The notes beneath the pieces are model-generated. The model was not told the DNA's origin. It saw only the letters and a program-made list of their open reading frames with translations, and ran no database searches. Below are positions 16,018 to 24,359 of a DNA stretch of 64,000 nucleotides, one piece after another; position 1 is the stretch's first letter; every line of letters begins with the position of its first letter. The stretch is from JACVRW01 sp963837445 (GTDB taxonomy: Bacteria > Actinomycetota > Thermoleophilia > Solirubrobacterales > Thermoleophilaceae). The DNA lies in NCBI GenBank assembly GCA_963837445.1, contig CAWINK010000022.1, positions 372,001 through 436,000 of the forward strand, written 5' to 3'. The translations under genes and the position numbers were made by a program.

Positions 16018-17117
16018 CAGGCGGGGTCGGCCCCGTTCACCGCGTCCGCCGCGCGTGGCCCCGGTCCCACGTACTTCGCGCTCGGCCGGATCAGGCGGCC
16101 CTCGCGCTTCTGCTCCATGATGTGCGCCGCCCAGCCGCCCACGCGCGCGCTGGCGAACATCGGTGTGAACAGATCGGGCGGCACCTCGGCGAAGTCGAGC
16201 ACCACCGCGGACCAGAACTCCACGTTCGTGGCGAGCACGCGATCGGGCTTGCGCGCCTTCAACTCGGCGAGTGCCGCCTTCTCGAGCTTCTCGGCCACAT
16301 CCAGGCGCGGTGCGCCGATCTCGCGCGCGGTCCTGCGCAGCACCCGCGCGCGCGGGTCCTCGGCGCGGTACACCCGGTGGCCGAAGCCCATCAGCCGGTC
16401 GCCGCGGTCGAGCGCCTGCTTGACCCAGCGCTCGGCGTCGCCCTCGGCCTCCACCTCGTCGAGCATCTGGAGCACTCGCGACGGTGCGCCGCCGTGCAGC
16501 GGCCCGGACAGGCCGCCCACCGCCCCCGAGAGCGCGGCTGCCACGTCGGCGCCGGTCGAGGCGATCACGCGCGCCGTGAAGGTCGAGGCGTTCATCCCGT
16601 GCTCGGCCGCGGAGATCCAGTAGGCGTCGATGGCCTTCACGTGGCGCGGGTCGGCCTCGCCGCGCCAGCGGATCAGGAAGCGCTCGGGGATGGAGCTGGC
16701 CCTGTCCACCTCCGCCTGCGGGATCGGCGGGCGGCCCACGCCGCGCGCCGACTGCGCGACGAACGAGAGCGCCATCACGGACACGCGGGCGAGGTCCGCG
16801 CGCGCCTGCTCGTCGGAGATGTCGATCAGCTGCGAGAGGCCCCACTCCGGCGCGAGCATCGCGAGGGCCGCCTGCAGGTCCACGCGCGGGTCGCCGGTGC
16901 GCACCGACAGCGGGTGCGGCTCGGCCGGCGGCAGGCCGGGATCGTACTGGCCGTCCACGAGCAGTCCCCAGACCTTCTCGTACGGCACGTTGCCGACCAG
17001 ATCCTCGATGTCGACCCCGCGATACCGGAGCGCGCCGCCCTCGCGGTCCGGCTCGGCGATCGACGTGTCGAAAGCGATTACTCCCTCAAGTCCCGACGGA
17101 ACCTCGATCAGCGCCAT
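16017..17117 (-). CDS. Citrate synthase
   Basis: This enzyme condenses acetyl-CoA with oxaloacetate to citrate. The 366-residue length fits the short bacterial/archaeal type II-like group. The three catalytic residues are visible: His in SAAEHGMNASTF, His in MGFGHRVYR, and Asp in VVLDFAEVPPDLFTPMF. Other conserved stretches are LRYRGVDIEDL at the N-terminus and GGLSGPLHGGAPSRV. The open frame extends 14 codons further, but ATG 17117 (MALIEVPSGLEGV) aligns with the usual start. It lies next to, and is coupled with, the MFS exporter. Confidence 0.93.
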   Translation of the reverse strand: MALIEVPSGLEGVIAFDTSIAEPDREGGALRYRGVDIEDLVGNVPYEKVWGLLVDGQYDPGLPPAEPHPLSVRTGDPRVDLQAALAMLAPEWGLSQLIDISDEQARADLARVSVMALSFVAQSARGVGRPPIPQAEVDRASSIPERFLIRWRGEADPRHVKAIDAYWISAAEHGMNASTFTARVIASTGADVAAALSGAVGGLSGPLHGGAPSRVLQMLDEVEAEGDAERWVKQALDRGDRLMGFGHRVYRAEDPRARVLRRTAREIGAPRLDVAEKLEKAALAELKARKPDRVLATNVEFWSAVVLDFAEVPPDLFTPMFASARVGGWAAHIMEQKREGRLIRPSAKYVGPGPRAADAVNGADPA

Positions 17118-17140
17118 GGGCGCAGAATACTTACGGTCCC

Positions 17141-17590
17141 TTGATTCGAATCGCCACACACGAGGACGCGGCCGACATCTCGCGGCTCATGATCGGCTTC
17201 CGCGACTGGCAGGGCCGGAGCGAACCGGCGGACGACGTGATCGAGGCCACGGTCCGGCAACTGCTCGCCGACCCGAGCACCGAGTTCCTGCTCGCCGGCA
17301 GCCCGCCGGCCGGCGTCTGCCAGCTCCGTTTCCGGCTCTCCGTCTGGACCGGAACCGAGGACTGCTGCCTCGAGGACCTCTTCGTCGAGGGCGACCTGCG
17401 CGGCTCGGGGGTTGGTCGGGGGCTCGTGGAGGCGGCGCTTGAGCGAGCGCGAGAGCGGGGCTGCGCCCGCATGGGCCTCGACGCCAACGAGGCGAACGCG
17501 CCCGCGCTGGCGCTCTACAGGTCGGTGGGCTTCGACAGCTGGTCCGCGGCCGCCGGCGGGAACGACCTCTTTATGCGGCTGCGTCTCTGA
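17141..17590 (+). CDS. GNAT-family N-acetyltransferase
   Basis: The 149-residue protein is a single GNAT domain: MIRIATHEDAADISRLM for the first strand and helix, CCLEDLFVEGDLRGSGVGRGLVEAAL containing the acetyl-CoA loop R/Q-x-x-G-x-G/A (RGSGVG), and NEANAPALALYRSVGF, the usual C-terminal motif. It should move an acetyl group from acetyl-CoA to an amine. The start is TTG at 17141, 23 bp from the divergent citrate synthase start. Its 3' end overlaps the MOSC gene by 20 bp. Substrate unknown. Confidence 0.9.
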   Translation: MIRIATHEDAADISRLMIGFRDWQGRSEPADDVIEATVRQLLADPSTEFLLAGSPPAGVCQLRFRLSVWTGTEDCCLEDLFVEGDLRGSGVGRGLVEAALERARERGCARMGLDANEANAPALALYRSVGFDSWSAAAGGNDLFMRLRL

Positions 17591-18011
17591 CCTCGTCGAC
17601 CTCGTCGCCCACCGCGATGCGGCCGGGCTGCACGATGTCGGCGCGTAGGCCCGCGCGGTGCACCATCCCCTTGAGGACGCCGGGGTAGGTGAGGCCCTCG
17701 ACGTGGTTGCACGGCTCGCACCACTCGGCTCCCACGGCCTCCACCCCGCCCACTCGGAAGCGCTTGCCGAGCAGGTCGTTCAGCCGGACTCCGCGGGTGA
17801 GAACCTGGCGGCGGATCTCGGCGTGCGAGAGCTCGATCCCGGTGTCCTCGTGGAACGCCTCGAGCGCCTCGGCCTCGACCAGCGTGATGTCGCCGCGGCC
17901 GAAGTAGCGGTCACCGGAAACGCCCTCGTCCGTCACGTCGACGCTGTCGACCGGCTCCGGGAGCTTCTCGTGCTCGGGGGAAATCCGGATCGCCTCTACC
18001 TGTCCAGCCAT
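17571..18011 (-). CDS. MOSC-domain protein
   Basis: The 146-residue product matches the MOSC fold (molybdenum cofactor sulfurase C-terminal domain): GVSGDRYFGRGDITLVEAEALEAF, EIRRQVLTRGVRLNDLLGKRFRVGGVEAVG, then EWCEPCNHVEG with the conserved Cys that binds sulfur or the cofactor, and ADIVQPGRIAVGDEV. Stand-alone MOSC proteins act in sulfur carriage to, or oxygen-atom chemistry at, molybdenum cofactors. Codon ATG at 18011 gives the expected start; a longer open frame upstream lacks similarity. It is convergent with the GNAT gene and divergent from the O-methyltransferase. Confidence 0.88.
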   Translation of the reverse strand: MAGQVEAIRISPEHEKLPEPVDSVDVTDEGVSGDRYFGRGDITLVEAEALEAFHEDTGIELSHAEIRRQVLTRGVRLNDLLGKRFRVGGVEAVGAEWCEPCNHVEGLTYPGVLKGMVHRAGLRADIVQPGRIAVGDEVDEVRDAAA

Positions 18012-18038
18012 GGCGACCAGAGTACCCTGCCTCGCGCG

Positions 18039-18677
18039 ATGAGCATCCTGGACGAGGTGGTCGAGCGCTACCTGCGGGACCTGCGCCCGGAGCGCTCCGA
18101 GGTGATGCGGGAGATGGAGGAGCTCGCGGAGCGCGACTCCGTGCCGATCGTCCACTGGGAGACCGGCCGCCTGCTCGCCGTTCTCAGCCGGGTGCTCGAC
18201 CCGGTCGTGCTCGAGGTGGGCACGGCGATCGGCTACTCGACGCTCCACATGGCCGAGCAGCTCGAGCGCGGGCGCGTGGTCACGCTCGAGCTCGACCCCG
18301 AGCGCGCCGCGCAGGCCCGCTCGTACCTGGAGCGCGGCGGCGTGTCCGACCGTGTCGAGATCGTCGAGGGCGACGCGCTCGAGACGCTGCCGGGCCTCGA
18401 GGGCCCGTTCGATCTGCTCTTCGTGGACGCCAGCAAGGGCGAGTACGCCCGCTACATCGAGCTGGCGGAGCCGAAGCTCTCCGAGCGCGCGCTGATGGTG
18501 GTGGACAACCTCCTGATGAGCGGTGAGGTGGCGCTGCCCGAGGACGCCGAGACTCGGTGGAACACCGACTCGCTCGCGTCCGCCCGCCTCCTCAACAGCG
18601 AGCTGCTCAGCTCCGAGCGCTGGCTCGCATGCGTGCTCCCCGTGGGCGACGGAATCGGCGTCGCGGCACGCCGCTAG
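18039..18677 (+). CDS. O-methyltransferase (class I, catechol-OMT-like)
   Basis: The 212-residue protein resembles bacterial family-3 O-methyltransferases: VVLEVGTAIGYSTLHMAE (SAM-binding motif I), RVVTLELDPERAAQA with the acidic end of strand 2, RVEIVEGDALETL, and FDLLFVDASKGEYARYIEL plus ALMVVDNLLMSG, which carry the metal-binding Asp/Asn residues. Substrates of the family are catechols and related diols. ATG 18039 is preferred to a longer upstream frame because the N-terminal helix (MSILDEVVERYLRDL) is typical. It is followed 4 bp later by the convergent acyltransferase gene. Confidence 0.9.
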   Translation: MSILDEVVERYLRDLRPERSEVMREMEELAERDSVPIVHWETGRLLAVLSRVLDPVVLEVGTAIGYSTLHMAEQLERGRVVTLELDPERAAQARSYLERGGVSDRVEIVEGDALETLPGLEGPFDLLFVDASKGEYARYIELAEPKLSERALMVVDNLLMSGEVALPEDAETRWNTDSLASARLLNSELLSSERWLACVLPVGDGIGVAARR

Positions 18678-18681
18678 GGCG

Positions 18682-19602
18682 CTAGCCGACGATCGGCAGG
18701 CTGCGCTCGGCGTCGAGGTCGGTCAGCGCCTTCTGCATCTTGCCCGTGACCAGCTCGTAGGCCTCTTCGATGTCCGGCTGTGCGCCCAGCCGCTTCTTCA
18801 GGTCGATCTTCGGCAGCGCCCGGACGGTGATCTTCGCCGGCAGCGGGATGCGGCCGGGCAGGTCGAGCACGGTCAGGCCGAACGGCGGGCCGAGCTGGGG
18901 CGGCAGCACCTTCAGCCTCAGCAGGCTGTCGAGCCGCAGCAGCCTCGCGAAGCGGCGCCCGCGGCCGAGGAACAGCGCCGTCTCCTGCCCGCCGATCGCC
19001 ACCACCGGCACGATCGGCACGTTGTGCTCGATGGCGAGCCTCACGAAGCCGGTCCGGCCCGCGAAGTCGATCTCCGCGGACTCCCAGCTCGGCCGGTATG
19101 TCTCGTGGTCGCCGCCGGGGTACACGAGCAGCGCGGCGTCGCGCTCCAGCGCGCGGGCCATGTTCTCGGGCGAGGCCGGCACGGTTCCCCAGCGCGACAG
19201 CGAGCCGCGCACGCCCGGAATCTGGAACACCAGGTCGTGGGCGAGCTGGTGGTAGCGGCGCAGCGGCCCGAAGTGGTCGTAGAACGCCTGCGAGAACACG
19301 AACGTGTCCGAGATCAGCGTGCCTCCGGAGTGGTTGCCCACGAGCAGCACGGGGCCCTCCGCCGGGATGTTGTTGAGACCGCGGACCTCGGCTCGGTGGT
19401 AGACGTCGGAGAACAGCCGCAGAGTGGGCAGCGTGGTGCGGATGTACTCGGGATCCCAGGCGTCGAGCCAGTCGTCCGGCCCGTGCCCGTTCCCCGACAC
19501 CGGATTGAGCGCGCCCGCCACGTCGCCCCCGGCGGCGGCGAGCATGCGCGCCCAGCCGGCGCCCGCGCCGAGCAGTTCCTCAATCGTCCCGTTTTCCGCC
19601 AT
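18682..19602 (-). CDS. 1-acyl-glycerol-phosphate acyltransferase-like (PlsC-family) protein
   Basis: The 306-residue protein holds the glycerolipid acyltransferase motifs: GNHSGGTLISD (block I, HxxxxxD-like), LVYPGGDHETYRPSWE (block III, with the Pro-Gly-Gly seen in DGAT2-like enzymes), and IVPVVAIGGQET (block IV). The Pro-Gly-Gly variant places it with the 'lysophospholipid acyltransferase family' proteins common in actinobacteria. It would transfer fatty acyl groups to a lysolipid or alcohol at the inner membrane face. No signal peptide is visible. Neighbours on both sides are on the other strand. Confidence 0.87.
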   Translation of the reverse strand: MAENGTIEELLGAGAGWARMLAAAGGDVAGALNPVSGNGHGPDDWLDAWDPEYIRTTLPTLRLFSDVYHRAEVRGLNNIPAEGPVLLVGNHSGGTLISDTFVFSQAFYDHFGPLRRYHQLAHDLVFQIPGVRGSLSRWGTVPASPENMARALERDAALLVYPGGDHETYRPSWESAEIDFAGRTGFVRLAIEHNVPIVPVVAIGGQETALFLGRGRRFARLLRLDSLLRLKVLPPQLGPPFGLTVLDLPGRIPLPAKITVRALPKIDLKKRLGAQPDIEEAYELVTGKMQKALTDLDAERSLPIVG

Positions 19603-19631
19603 CGCATGCCTATACCCGGCTCGGGCCGGGG

Positions 19632-20012
19632 ATGATCCGGTTCATGCGAATCCTCCTGATCGCCTTCGCGCTCGGACAGCTCGTGCTCGGCCTGCTGCTG
19701 TGGCTCGCGCCGGGCTTCTTCTACGACGAGATCGGCCCCTACCCGCCGCGCAACGACCACTACATGGCGGACATCGCCACCTTCTATCTGGCTCTCGGTG
19801 CGGTGGCGCTCGTGGCGGTGAAGCGTGCGAGCTGGCGCGTGCCGGTGCTGACCCTTGCGCTGATCCAGTACGGGCTGCACTCGCTGAACCACCTCATCGA
19901 CATCGGCGAGTCCGACACGTCCTGGCTCGGCCCGGCGAACTTCGCTTCGCTGCTGCTCACGGCGCTGCTGCTGGGCTGGATGCTGCGCCAGGAGAGCGAG
20001 GTGGCGTCGTGA
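19632..20012 (+). CDS. Four-span integral membrane protein of unknown function
   Basis: The 126-residue product has four likely membrane helices: ILLIAFALGQLVLGLLLWLA, IATFYLALGAVALVAV, VLTLALIQYGLHSLNHLI and NFASLLLTALLLGWML. Conserved-looking polar patches are YPPRNDHYMADIATFYLA and HSLNHLIDIGE. It resembles small uncharacterised actinobacterial membrane proteins. The next gene (an epimerase) begins inside its stop codon (GTGA overlap), so they are co-translated. Confidence 0.8.
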   Translation: MIRFMRILLIAFALGQLVLGLLLWLAPGFFYDEIGPYPPRNDHYMADIATFYLALGAVALVAVKRASWRVPVLTLALIQYGLHSLNHLIDIGESDTSWLGPANFASLLLTALLLGWMLRQESEVAS

Positions 20013-20963
20013 GGGTGTTCCTGGCAGGCGCCAGCGGGGCGATCGGGCGCCCGCTCGTGCCGAAGCTGATCGCCGCGGGCCACGAGGTGACCGGCATGAC
20101 GCGCTCGGAGGCGCGGGCCGAGGAGATTCGCGCCCGGGGCGCCGAGGCGGCGGTGGTGGACGTATTCGACGCCGACGCGCTGCGCGCCGCGCTGGCGGCG
20201 GCCTCGCCGGAGGTCGTGATCCATCAGCTCACCGCGCTGCCTGACCGGATGGATTTCCGCAAGAAGGACCTCTACACGCTCACCAACCGGCTTCGGACCG
20301 AGGGCACCCGCAACCTGCTGGACGGCGCGCGCGGGGCCGGGGCGCGGCGGTTCATCTCGCAGAGCATCGCCTTCGCGTACCGCAACGACGGCGCGCGCGT
20401 GAAGACCGAGGACGAGCCGCTCCTGGACGACGCCCCCGCTCCTTTCGACGGCGGCATCACGGCGCTGCACGAGATGGAGGCGATGGTGCTCGGCGCCGAC
20501 GGCCTCGACGGCCTGGTGCTCCGCTACGGGTTCTTCTACGGCCCCGGCACGCACTACGGCCGGGACGGGTCGCTCGTGGCGGACGTCCGGCGGCGGCGCC
20601 TGCCGATCGTGGGCAAGGGCACGGGCGTGTTCTCGTTCATCCACGTGGAGGACGCGGCGGACGCCACCATCGCCGCGGTCGAGCGCGGAGCGGCGGGGCT
20701 CTACAACGTCACGGACGATGAGCCCGCCGCGATGAAGCGAGTGGGTGCCTGTCCTCGCCGACGCCGCCGGCGCAAAGCGCCCGCTGCGCGTGCCGGTCTG
20801 GTTGGCGAAGCTCGTGGGCGGTAAGCAGGCCGGCACCTTCGCCTCCGAGCTGCGCGGCGCGTCGAACGAGAAGGCCAAGCGCGAGCTCGGCTGGCGGCCC
20901 GCCCACCCGAGCTGGCGCAGCGGGTTCGCGGAGTCGCTCGCGCCTCAGCGCGAGACCGAGTAG
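20009..20963 (+). CDS. NAD-dependent epimerase/dehydratase family protein (frameshift at ~20735)
   Basis: The N-terminus VRVFLAGASGAIGRPLVPKLIAAGHEV is the extended-SDR Rossmann loop (GxxGxxG), with TALPD and SQSIAFAYRND further on; the usual YxxxK is not obvious, so it belongs to an atypical group. After residue ~241 the frame breaks. Removing one A at 20735-20736 continues the C-terminal domain SEWVPVLADAAGAKRPLRVP to the TAG at 20961-20963. The repaired protein is about 317 residues. The GTG start overlaps the membrane-protein stop by 4 bp. Similar proteins are annotated as NAD(P)H-binding reductases; substrate unknown. Confidence 0.85.
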
Positions 20964-21175
20964 GCGAGCGGCAGGAAGACGGTGGCCGCGAAGATCATCA
21001 GGATGCCGGCCGCCACCAGGATGCGCGACTTGATGATGTGACCGAGCGTCCCGACAAGGAAGCCGAGGCCCAGCAGCACGACGAAGAACGTGGGCGAGAC
21101 CCGGAAGTCGCCCGACTGGCCCGGGCCGTCCTCCGGGAGGAATTGCGCCATCAGGGGGACCAGGGCGGCGAGCAC
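20945..21175 (-). CDS. Small membrane protein, two spans
   Basis: The 76-residue product reads as two hydrophobic helices, SPTFFVVLLGLGFLVGTLGHII and ILVAAGILMIFAATVFLPLAYS, after an N-terminal amphipathic segment (MLAALVPLMAQFLPEDG). Good hydrophobic pattern and plausible ATG start at 21175 support a real gene, but I recognise no family. It is divergent from the MoxR gene (26 bp between starts) and its 3' end overlaps the epimerase by 19 bp. Confidence 0.6.
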   Translation of the reverse strand: MLAALVPLMAQFLPEDGPGQSGDFRVSPTFFVVLLGLGFLVGTLGHIIKSRILVAAGILMIFAATVFLPLAYSVSR

Positions 21176-21201
21176 TAAGGCGAAAGTATCCTTCGAGTCG
21201 G

Positions 21202-22101
21202 ATGAGCGACGGGTTCACCAGCATCGACGACGCGCGCGAGCGCCTCGGCAAGGTCGGCTACCTCGCGGACGAGTCGGCCGCGCTCGTGTCGTACCTCGCG
21301 GGCATGCTCGGCAAGCCCGTGCTCGTGGAGGGGCCCGCCGGCGTGGGCAAGACGGAGCTGGCCAAGGCGGTCTCGCGCGCCACCGGGCGCAACCTGATCA
21401 GGCTCCAGTGCTACGAGGGGCTCGACGAGGCGAAGGCGCTCTACGAGTGGAACTACCGCAAGCAGCTGCTGCGCATCCAGACCGAAGCGGCCGACACCGG
21501 CTGGAAGGAGGTCAAGGACGACATCTTCGGTGAGGACTTCCTGCTCGCCCGCCCGCTCCTCAACGCCATCACCACCGAGGAGCCGGTGGTGCTCCTGATC
21601 GACGAGATCGACAAGACCGACCAGGAGTTCGAGGCGATGCTCCTCGAGGTGCTGTCCGACTTCCAGATCTCGATCCCGGAGCTGGGAGTGGTCGAGGCCC
21701 GCACGCACCCGCTCGTGCTGCTCACCTCGAACAACTCGCGCGAGCTGACCGAGGCGCTCAAGCGGCGCTGCCTCTACCTCTGGCTCGACTATCCGAGCGT
21801 GGAGCGCGAGCTCGAGATCGTGCGCCTGCACGCGCCCGAGCTGGACCAGAAGGTGGCCCGCAAGCTGGTCGAGGTGATCCACATGGTCCGCGCGCTCGAC
21901 CTCAAGAAGCCGCCGTCGATAGCGGAGTCGATCGACTGGGCGCGCGCGCTGCTCCTGCTCGGCGCCGAGGACGTGGACCAGGCGGTGCTCCAGAAGACGA
22001 TGTCGATCATCGTGAAGCACCGCACCGACCTGGACCTGGTGGCAGAGCGCGTGGGCGTGAAGCTTGGCGATGGCCTCCTCGGAACCCGGCAAGCGGGCTA
22101 A
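21202..22101 (+). CDS. MoxR-family AAA+ ATPase (CoxD-like)
   Basis: The 299-residue protein has Walker A EGPAGVGKT, Walker B VVLLIDEIDKTD, sensor 1 LLTSNNSRELTEALKRRC with the arginine finger, and the MoxR-specific CYEGLDEAKALYEWNYRKQLL. These ATPases act as chaperones that insert cofactors or metals together with a von Willebrand factor A partner, as CoxD with CoxE in carbon monoxide dehydrogenase maturation. The partner gene follows with a 32-bp overlap. No molybdenum hydroxylase gene lies in the window, so the client is unknown. Confidence 0.92.
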   Translation: MSDGFTSIDDARERLGKVGYLADESAALVSYLAGMLGKPVLVEGPAGVGKTELAKAVSRATGRNLIRLQCYEGLDEAKALYEWNYRKQLLRIQTEAADTGWKEVKDDIFGEDFLLARPLLNAITTEEPVVLLIDEIDKTDQEFEAMLLEVLSDFQISIPELGVVEARTHPLVLLTSNNSRELTEALKRRCLYLWLDYPSVERELEIVRLHAPELDQKVARKLVEVIHMVRALDLKKPPSIAESIDWARALLLLGAEDVDQAVLQKTMSIIVKHRTDLDLVAERVGVKLGDGLLGTRQAG

Positions 22102-23488
22102 CCCAGCCCTCTACGGAGGCATGCCCCCGGCCCGCGGGCCGGCCGGCATGGCGCCGCGGCTGCTCGAGTTCGCCGACGAGCTGCGCACCGAGGGCGTGGC
22201 CGTGGGCACCTCCGAGCTGCTCGACGCGTTCCAGGCGCTCGACGCCGTGAGCTGGACCTCGCCGGAGGACTTCCGTGAGGCGCTCGCCACCACGCTCGCG
22301 AAGTCGCAGGAGGACCGCCACGTGCTCGACGTGCTGTTCGACCGCTTCTTCTTCAGGGCGGTGGAGCGCGAGGCGATCGAGCAGGGCCTGCGCGAGGAGC
22401 GCTTCCAGGGCGGCGAGGAGCTGGACCTCGAGGCGCTGCGAGAGCGGATCCGGGAGGCGATCCGGGCCGGCTCGGACGGCGAGATGCGCGACCTCGCGCG
22501 GCTCGCCATCGCCGCGTTCGGGCGCCAGGGCGAGGGCTCCGGCGTGATCGGCGTGGACGTGCAGCGCATCCGGCGCACGCTCGGCCTGAAGGGCGAGAAG
22601 CAGGGCGCCGAGCTGCCCGACCCGGACGCCGTGCCGCGCGACCGCCTCCAGGAGTTCGAGCGCCACGTGCGCCGCGAGCTCGAGCGCCAGATGATCGAGC
22701 GCACGCAGTCGCTGCCGCCGGCGAAGCCGCTGCGCGAGCTCGACCGCGCGCTGCCCACGAACCCGGCGCAGGACCTCTCCCAGGTGCACCGGACCGTGGC
22801 GCAGCTGAAGAAGCGGCTCGCCTCCCACGGTCGCGAGCACCGCGGCCGCAGGCGCTCCTGGCAGGTGGACGTGCGCCGCACGATGCGCGCGTCGCTCCAG
22901 ACGGGCGGGGTCCCGCTCGACCTGAAGTACCGGCCGCGGCGTCCCCGCCGGCCGGAGCTGTACGTGCTCTGCGACGTGTCCACGAGCGTCACGAGCGCCA
23001 GCGTCTTCTTCCTGTCGGTGCTGCACGCGCTGCACGACCAGTTCCGCAAGCTGCGCTCGTTCGTGTTCGTGGAGCGGATCTCGGAGGTCACGGACGTCTT
23101 CGAGCGCGAGCGCTCGTTCGAGGCGGTCTCGCGCCGGATCGCCACGGACGCCGGCGTGGCGGACGTGTCTGGATACACCGACTACGGCCGCGTCTGGGTC
23201 GAGTTCCTGGACATGGTGGTGGACGACCTCGACCCGCGCTCGACCGTGATCGTGCTCGGCGATGCCCGCACCAACGGACGCGAGCCGCACGCCCAGGTGT
23301 TCGGCCACGTGGCCGAGCGCGCCGGGCGCATGTTCTGGATCAACCCGGAGCCGAAGCTCTACTGGAACTACGGCGATTCCGTGATGTCGGCCTACGAGCC
23401 CTTCTGCGACGGCGTGTTCGAATGCTGGACGACCAAGCAGCTCGAGGCCTTCGTGAACGCCCTGGGCGAACTGCGGGCGGCAGCCTAG
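22070..23488 (+). CDS. VWA-domain protein (CoxE-like), partner of MoxR ATPase
   Basis: The 472-residue protein has an Arg/Glu-rich helical N-terminal region and a C-terminal VWA domain starting at about residue 300: LYVLCDVSTSVTSAS is the DxSxS metal-ion-dependent adhesion site, the Thr/Asp are in SGYTDYGRVW, and VIVLGDARTNG supplies the last Asp. The order MoxR then VWA with overlapping frames is the standard co-chaperone arrangement. ATG 22070 is preferred over TTG 22064. Its stop is 14 bp before the TPP riboswitch region, so it likely ends its own transcript there. Confidence 0.9.
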   Translation: MASSEPGKRANPALYGGMPPARGPAGMAPRLLEFADELRTEGVAVGTSELLDAFQALDAVSWTSPEDFREALATTLAKSQEDRHVLDVLFDRFFFRAVEREAIEQGLREERFQGGEELDLEALRERIREAIRAGSDGEMRDLARLAIAAFGRQGEGSGVIGVDVQRIRRTLGLKGEKQGAELPDPDAVPRDRLQEFERHVRRELERQMIERTQSLPPAKPLRELDRALPTNPAQDLSQVHRTVAQLKKRLASHGREHRGRRRSWQVDVRRTMRASLQTGGVPLDLKYRPRRPRRPELYVLCDVSTSVTSASVFFLSVLHALHDQFRKLRSFVFVERISEVTDVFERERSFEAVSRRIATDAGVADVSGYTDYGRVWVEFLDMVVDDLDPRSTVIVLGDARTNGREPHAQVFGHVAERAGRMFWINPEPKLYWNYGDSVMSAYEPFCDGVFECWTTKQLEAFVNALGELRAAA

Positions 23489-23502
23489 ATACACTGGCCT
23501 GA

Positions 23503-23596
23503 CAAGCCAGGGGGGCTCGCGGGAGCGGGCTGAGATAGCGCCAAGGACCCCGGCGCTGACCCTTTGAACCTGTGGGGTAATGCCCGCGGAGGGAGC
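23503..23596 (+). promoter_or_regulatory. TPP (THI-box) riboswitch
   Basis: Conserved elements occur in order and spacing: AGGGG with a GC hairpin (GCTC/GAGC), CTGAGA at 23530-23535, GACCCTTTGAACCTG at 23558-23572, and the GGGTAATGCCCGCGGAGGGA end at 23575-23594. The last block holds GGAGGG, the ribosome-binding site of the ATPase gene whose ATG is 23598. Ligand binding would therefore hide the ribosome site directly, implying translational control. It heads the three-gene thiamine-precursor transporter operon. Confidence 0.95.
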
Positions 23597-23597
23597 G

Positions 23598-24359
23598 ATG
23601 CAGACTGAGGTCGAGGCTCCTGTGACGGAGCCTCTTTCGTTCAGGAACGTGACGCGGCGGTACCCCAGGGTCACCGCCCTCGAGGGAATCGATCTGGCCG
23701 TCCGGCAGGACGAGCTGACGGCTGTCGTGGGCCCGTCGGGCTGCGGCAAGTCGACGCTGCTCGAGCTGGTGGCCGGGCTCCAGGAGCCCGACGCCGGCAG
23801 CGTGAGCGTGCTGGGCGCCACCGACGCCGGCTCGCGGCGGGAGGCCTGCGCGTACATGCCACAGCGCGACCTCCTGCTTCCGTGGCGGGACGCGCTCGCG
23901 AACGCGGCCCTTGCGCTGGAGTGCCAGGGCGTGCCGCGCTCGGAGGCGCGCCGCCGCGCCGAGCCGCTGTTCGAGCGCTTCGGGCTCGCCGAGTTCGAGG
24001 ACGCCCGGCCGGCCGAGCTGTCCGGCGGGATGCGCCAGCGCGTGGCCTTCCTGCGCACGCTCCTGCCCGGGCGCCCGGTGCTCCTCCTCGACGAGCCCTT
24101 CGGGGGCCTCGACTCGCTCACGCGCTCGTCGATGCAGCGCTGGCTGGCCGACGCGCTCGCGGACGAGCCGCGCACCGTGCTGCTCGTGACCCACGACGTG
24201 GAGGAGGCTGCCTTTCTCGCCGACCGGATTGCCGTGCTCTCGCCGCGGCCCGGCCGCGTGGTGGCGGAGATCCCGGTGGAGCTCTCGCGTCCCCGCGACG
24301 TCACGAGCCCCGAGTTCGGGCGCGTCAAGCGCCATGTCCTGGAGGCGCTCGGCCTGTGA
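23598..24359 (+). CDS. thiZ: ABC transporter ATP-binding protein for a thiamine precursor (ThiZ-like)
   Basis: The 253-residue ATPase resembles the nitrate/sulfonate/taurine group: Walker A GPSGCGKST, Q-loop YMPQRDLLLPW, signature ELSGGMRQR, Walker B VLLLDEPFGGLD and VTHDVEEA. The TPP riboswitch whose 3' end supplies its ribosome site, and the NMT1-type binding protein two genes on, identify the substrate class as a thiamine pyrimidine precursor such as HMP or formylaminopyrimidine (inference from family and regulation). ATG 23598 is chosen because of ribosome-site spacing. The permease starts in its stop codon (GTGA). Confidence 0.9.
   Translation: MQTEVEAPVTEPLSFRNVTRRYPRVTALEGIDLAVRQDELTAVVGPSGCGKSTLLELVAGLQEPDAGSVSVLGATDAGSRREACAYMPQRDLLLPWRDALANAALALECQGVPRSEARRRAEPLFERFGLAEFEDARPAELSGGMRQRVAFLRTLLPGRPVLLLDEPFGGLDSLTRSSMQRWLADALADEPRTVLLVTHDVEEAAFLADRIAVLSPRPGRVVAEIPVELSRPRDVTSPEFGRVKRHVLEALGL

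Noticed and set aside
16018..16845. Extension of the MFS frame upstream of 16017
   Set aside because: It is an alternate frame of citrate synthase with Arg/Gly-rich shadow sequence; ATG 16017 at the citrate synthase stop is the real start.
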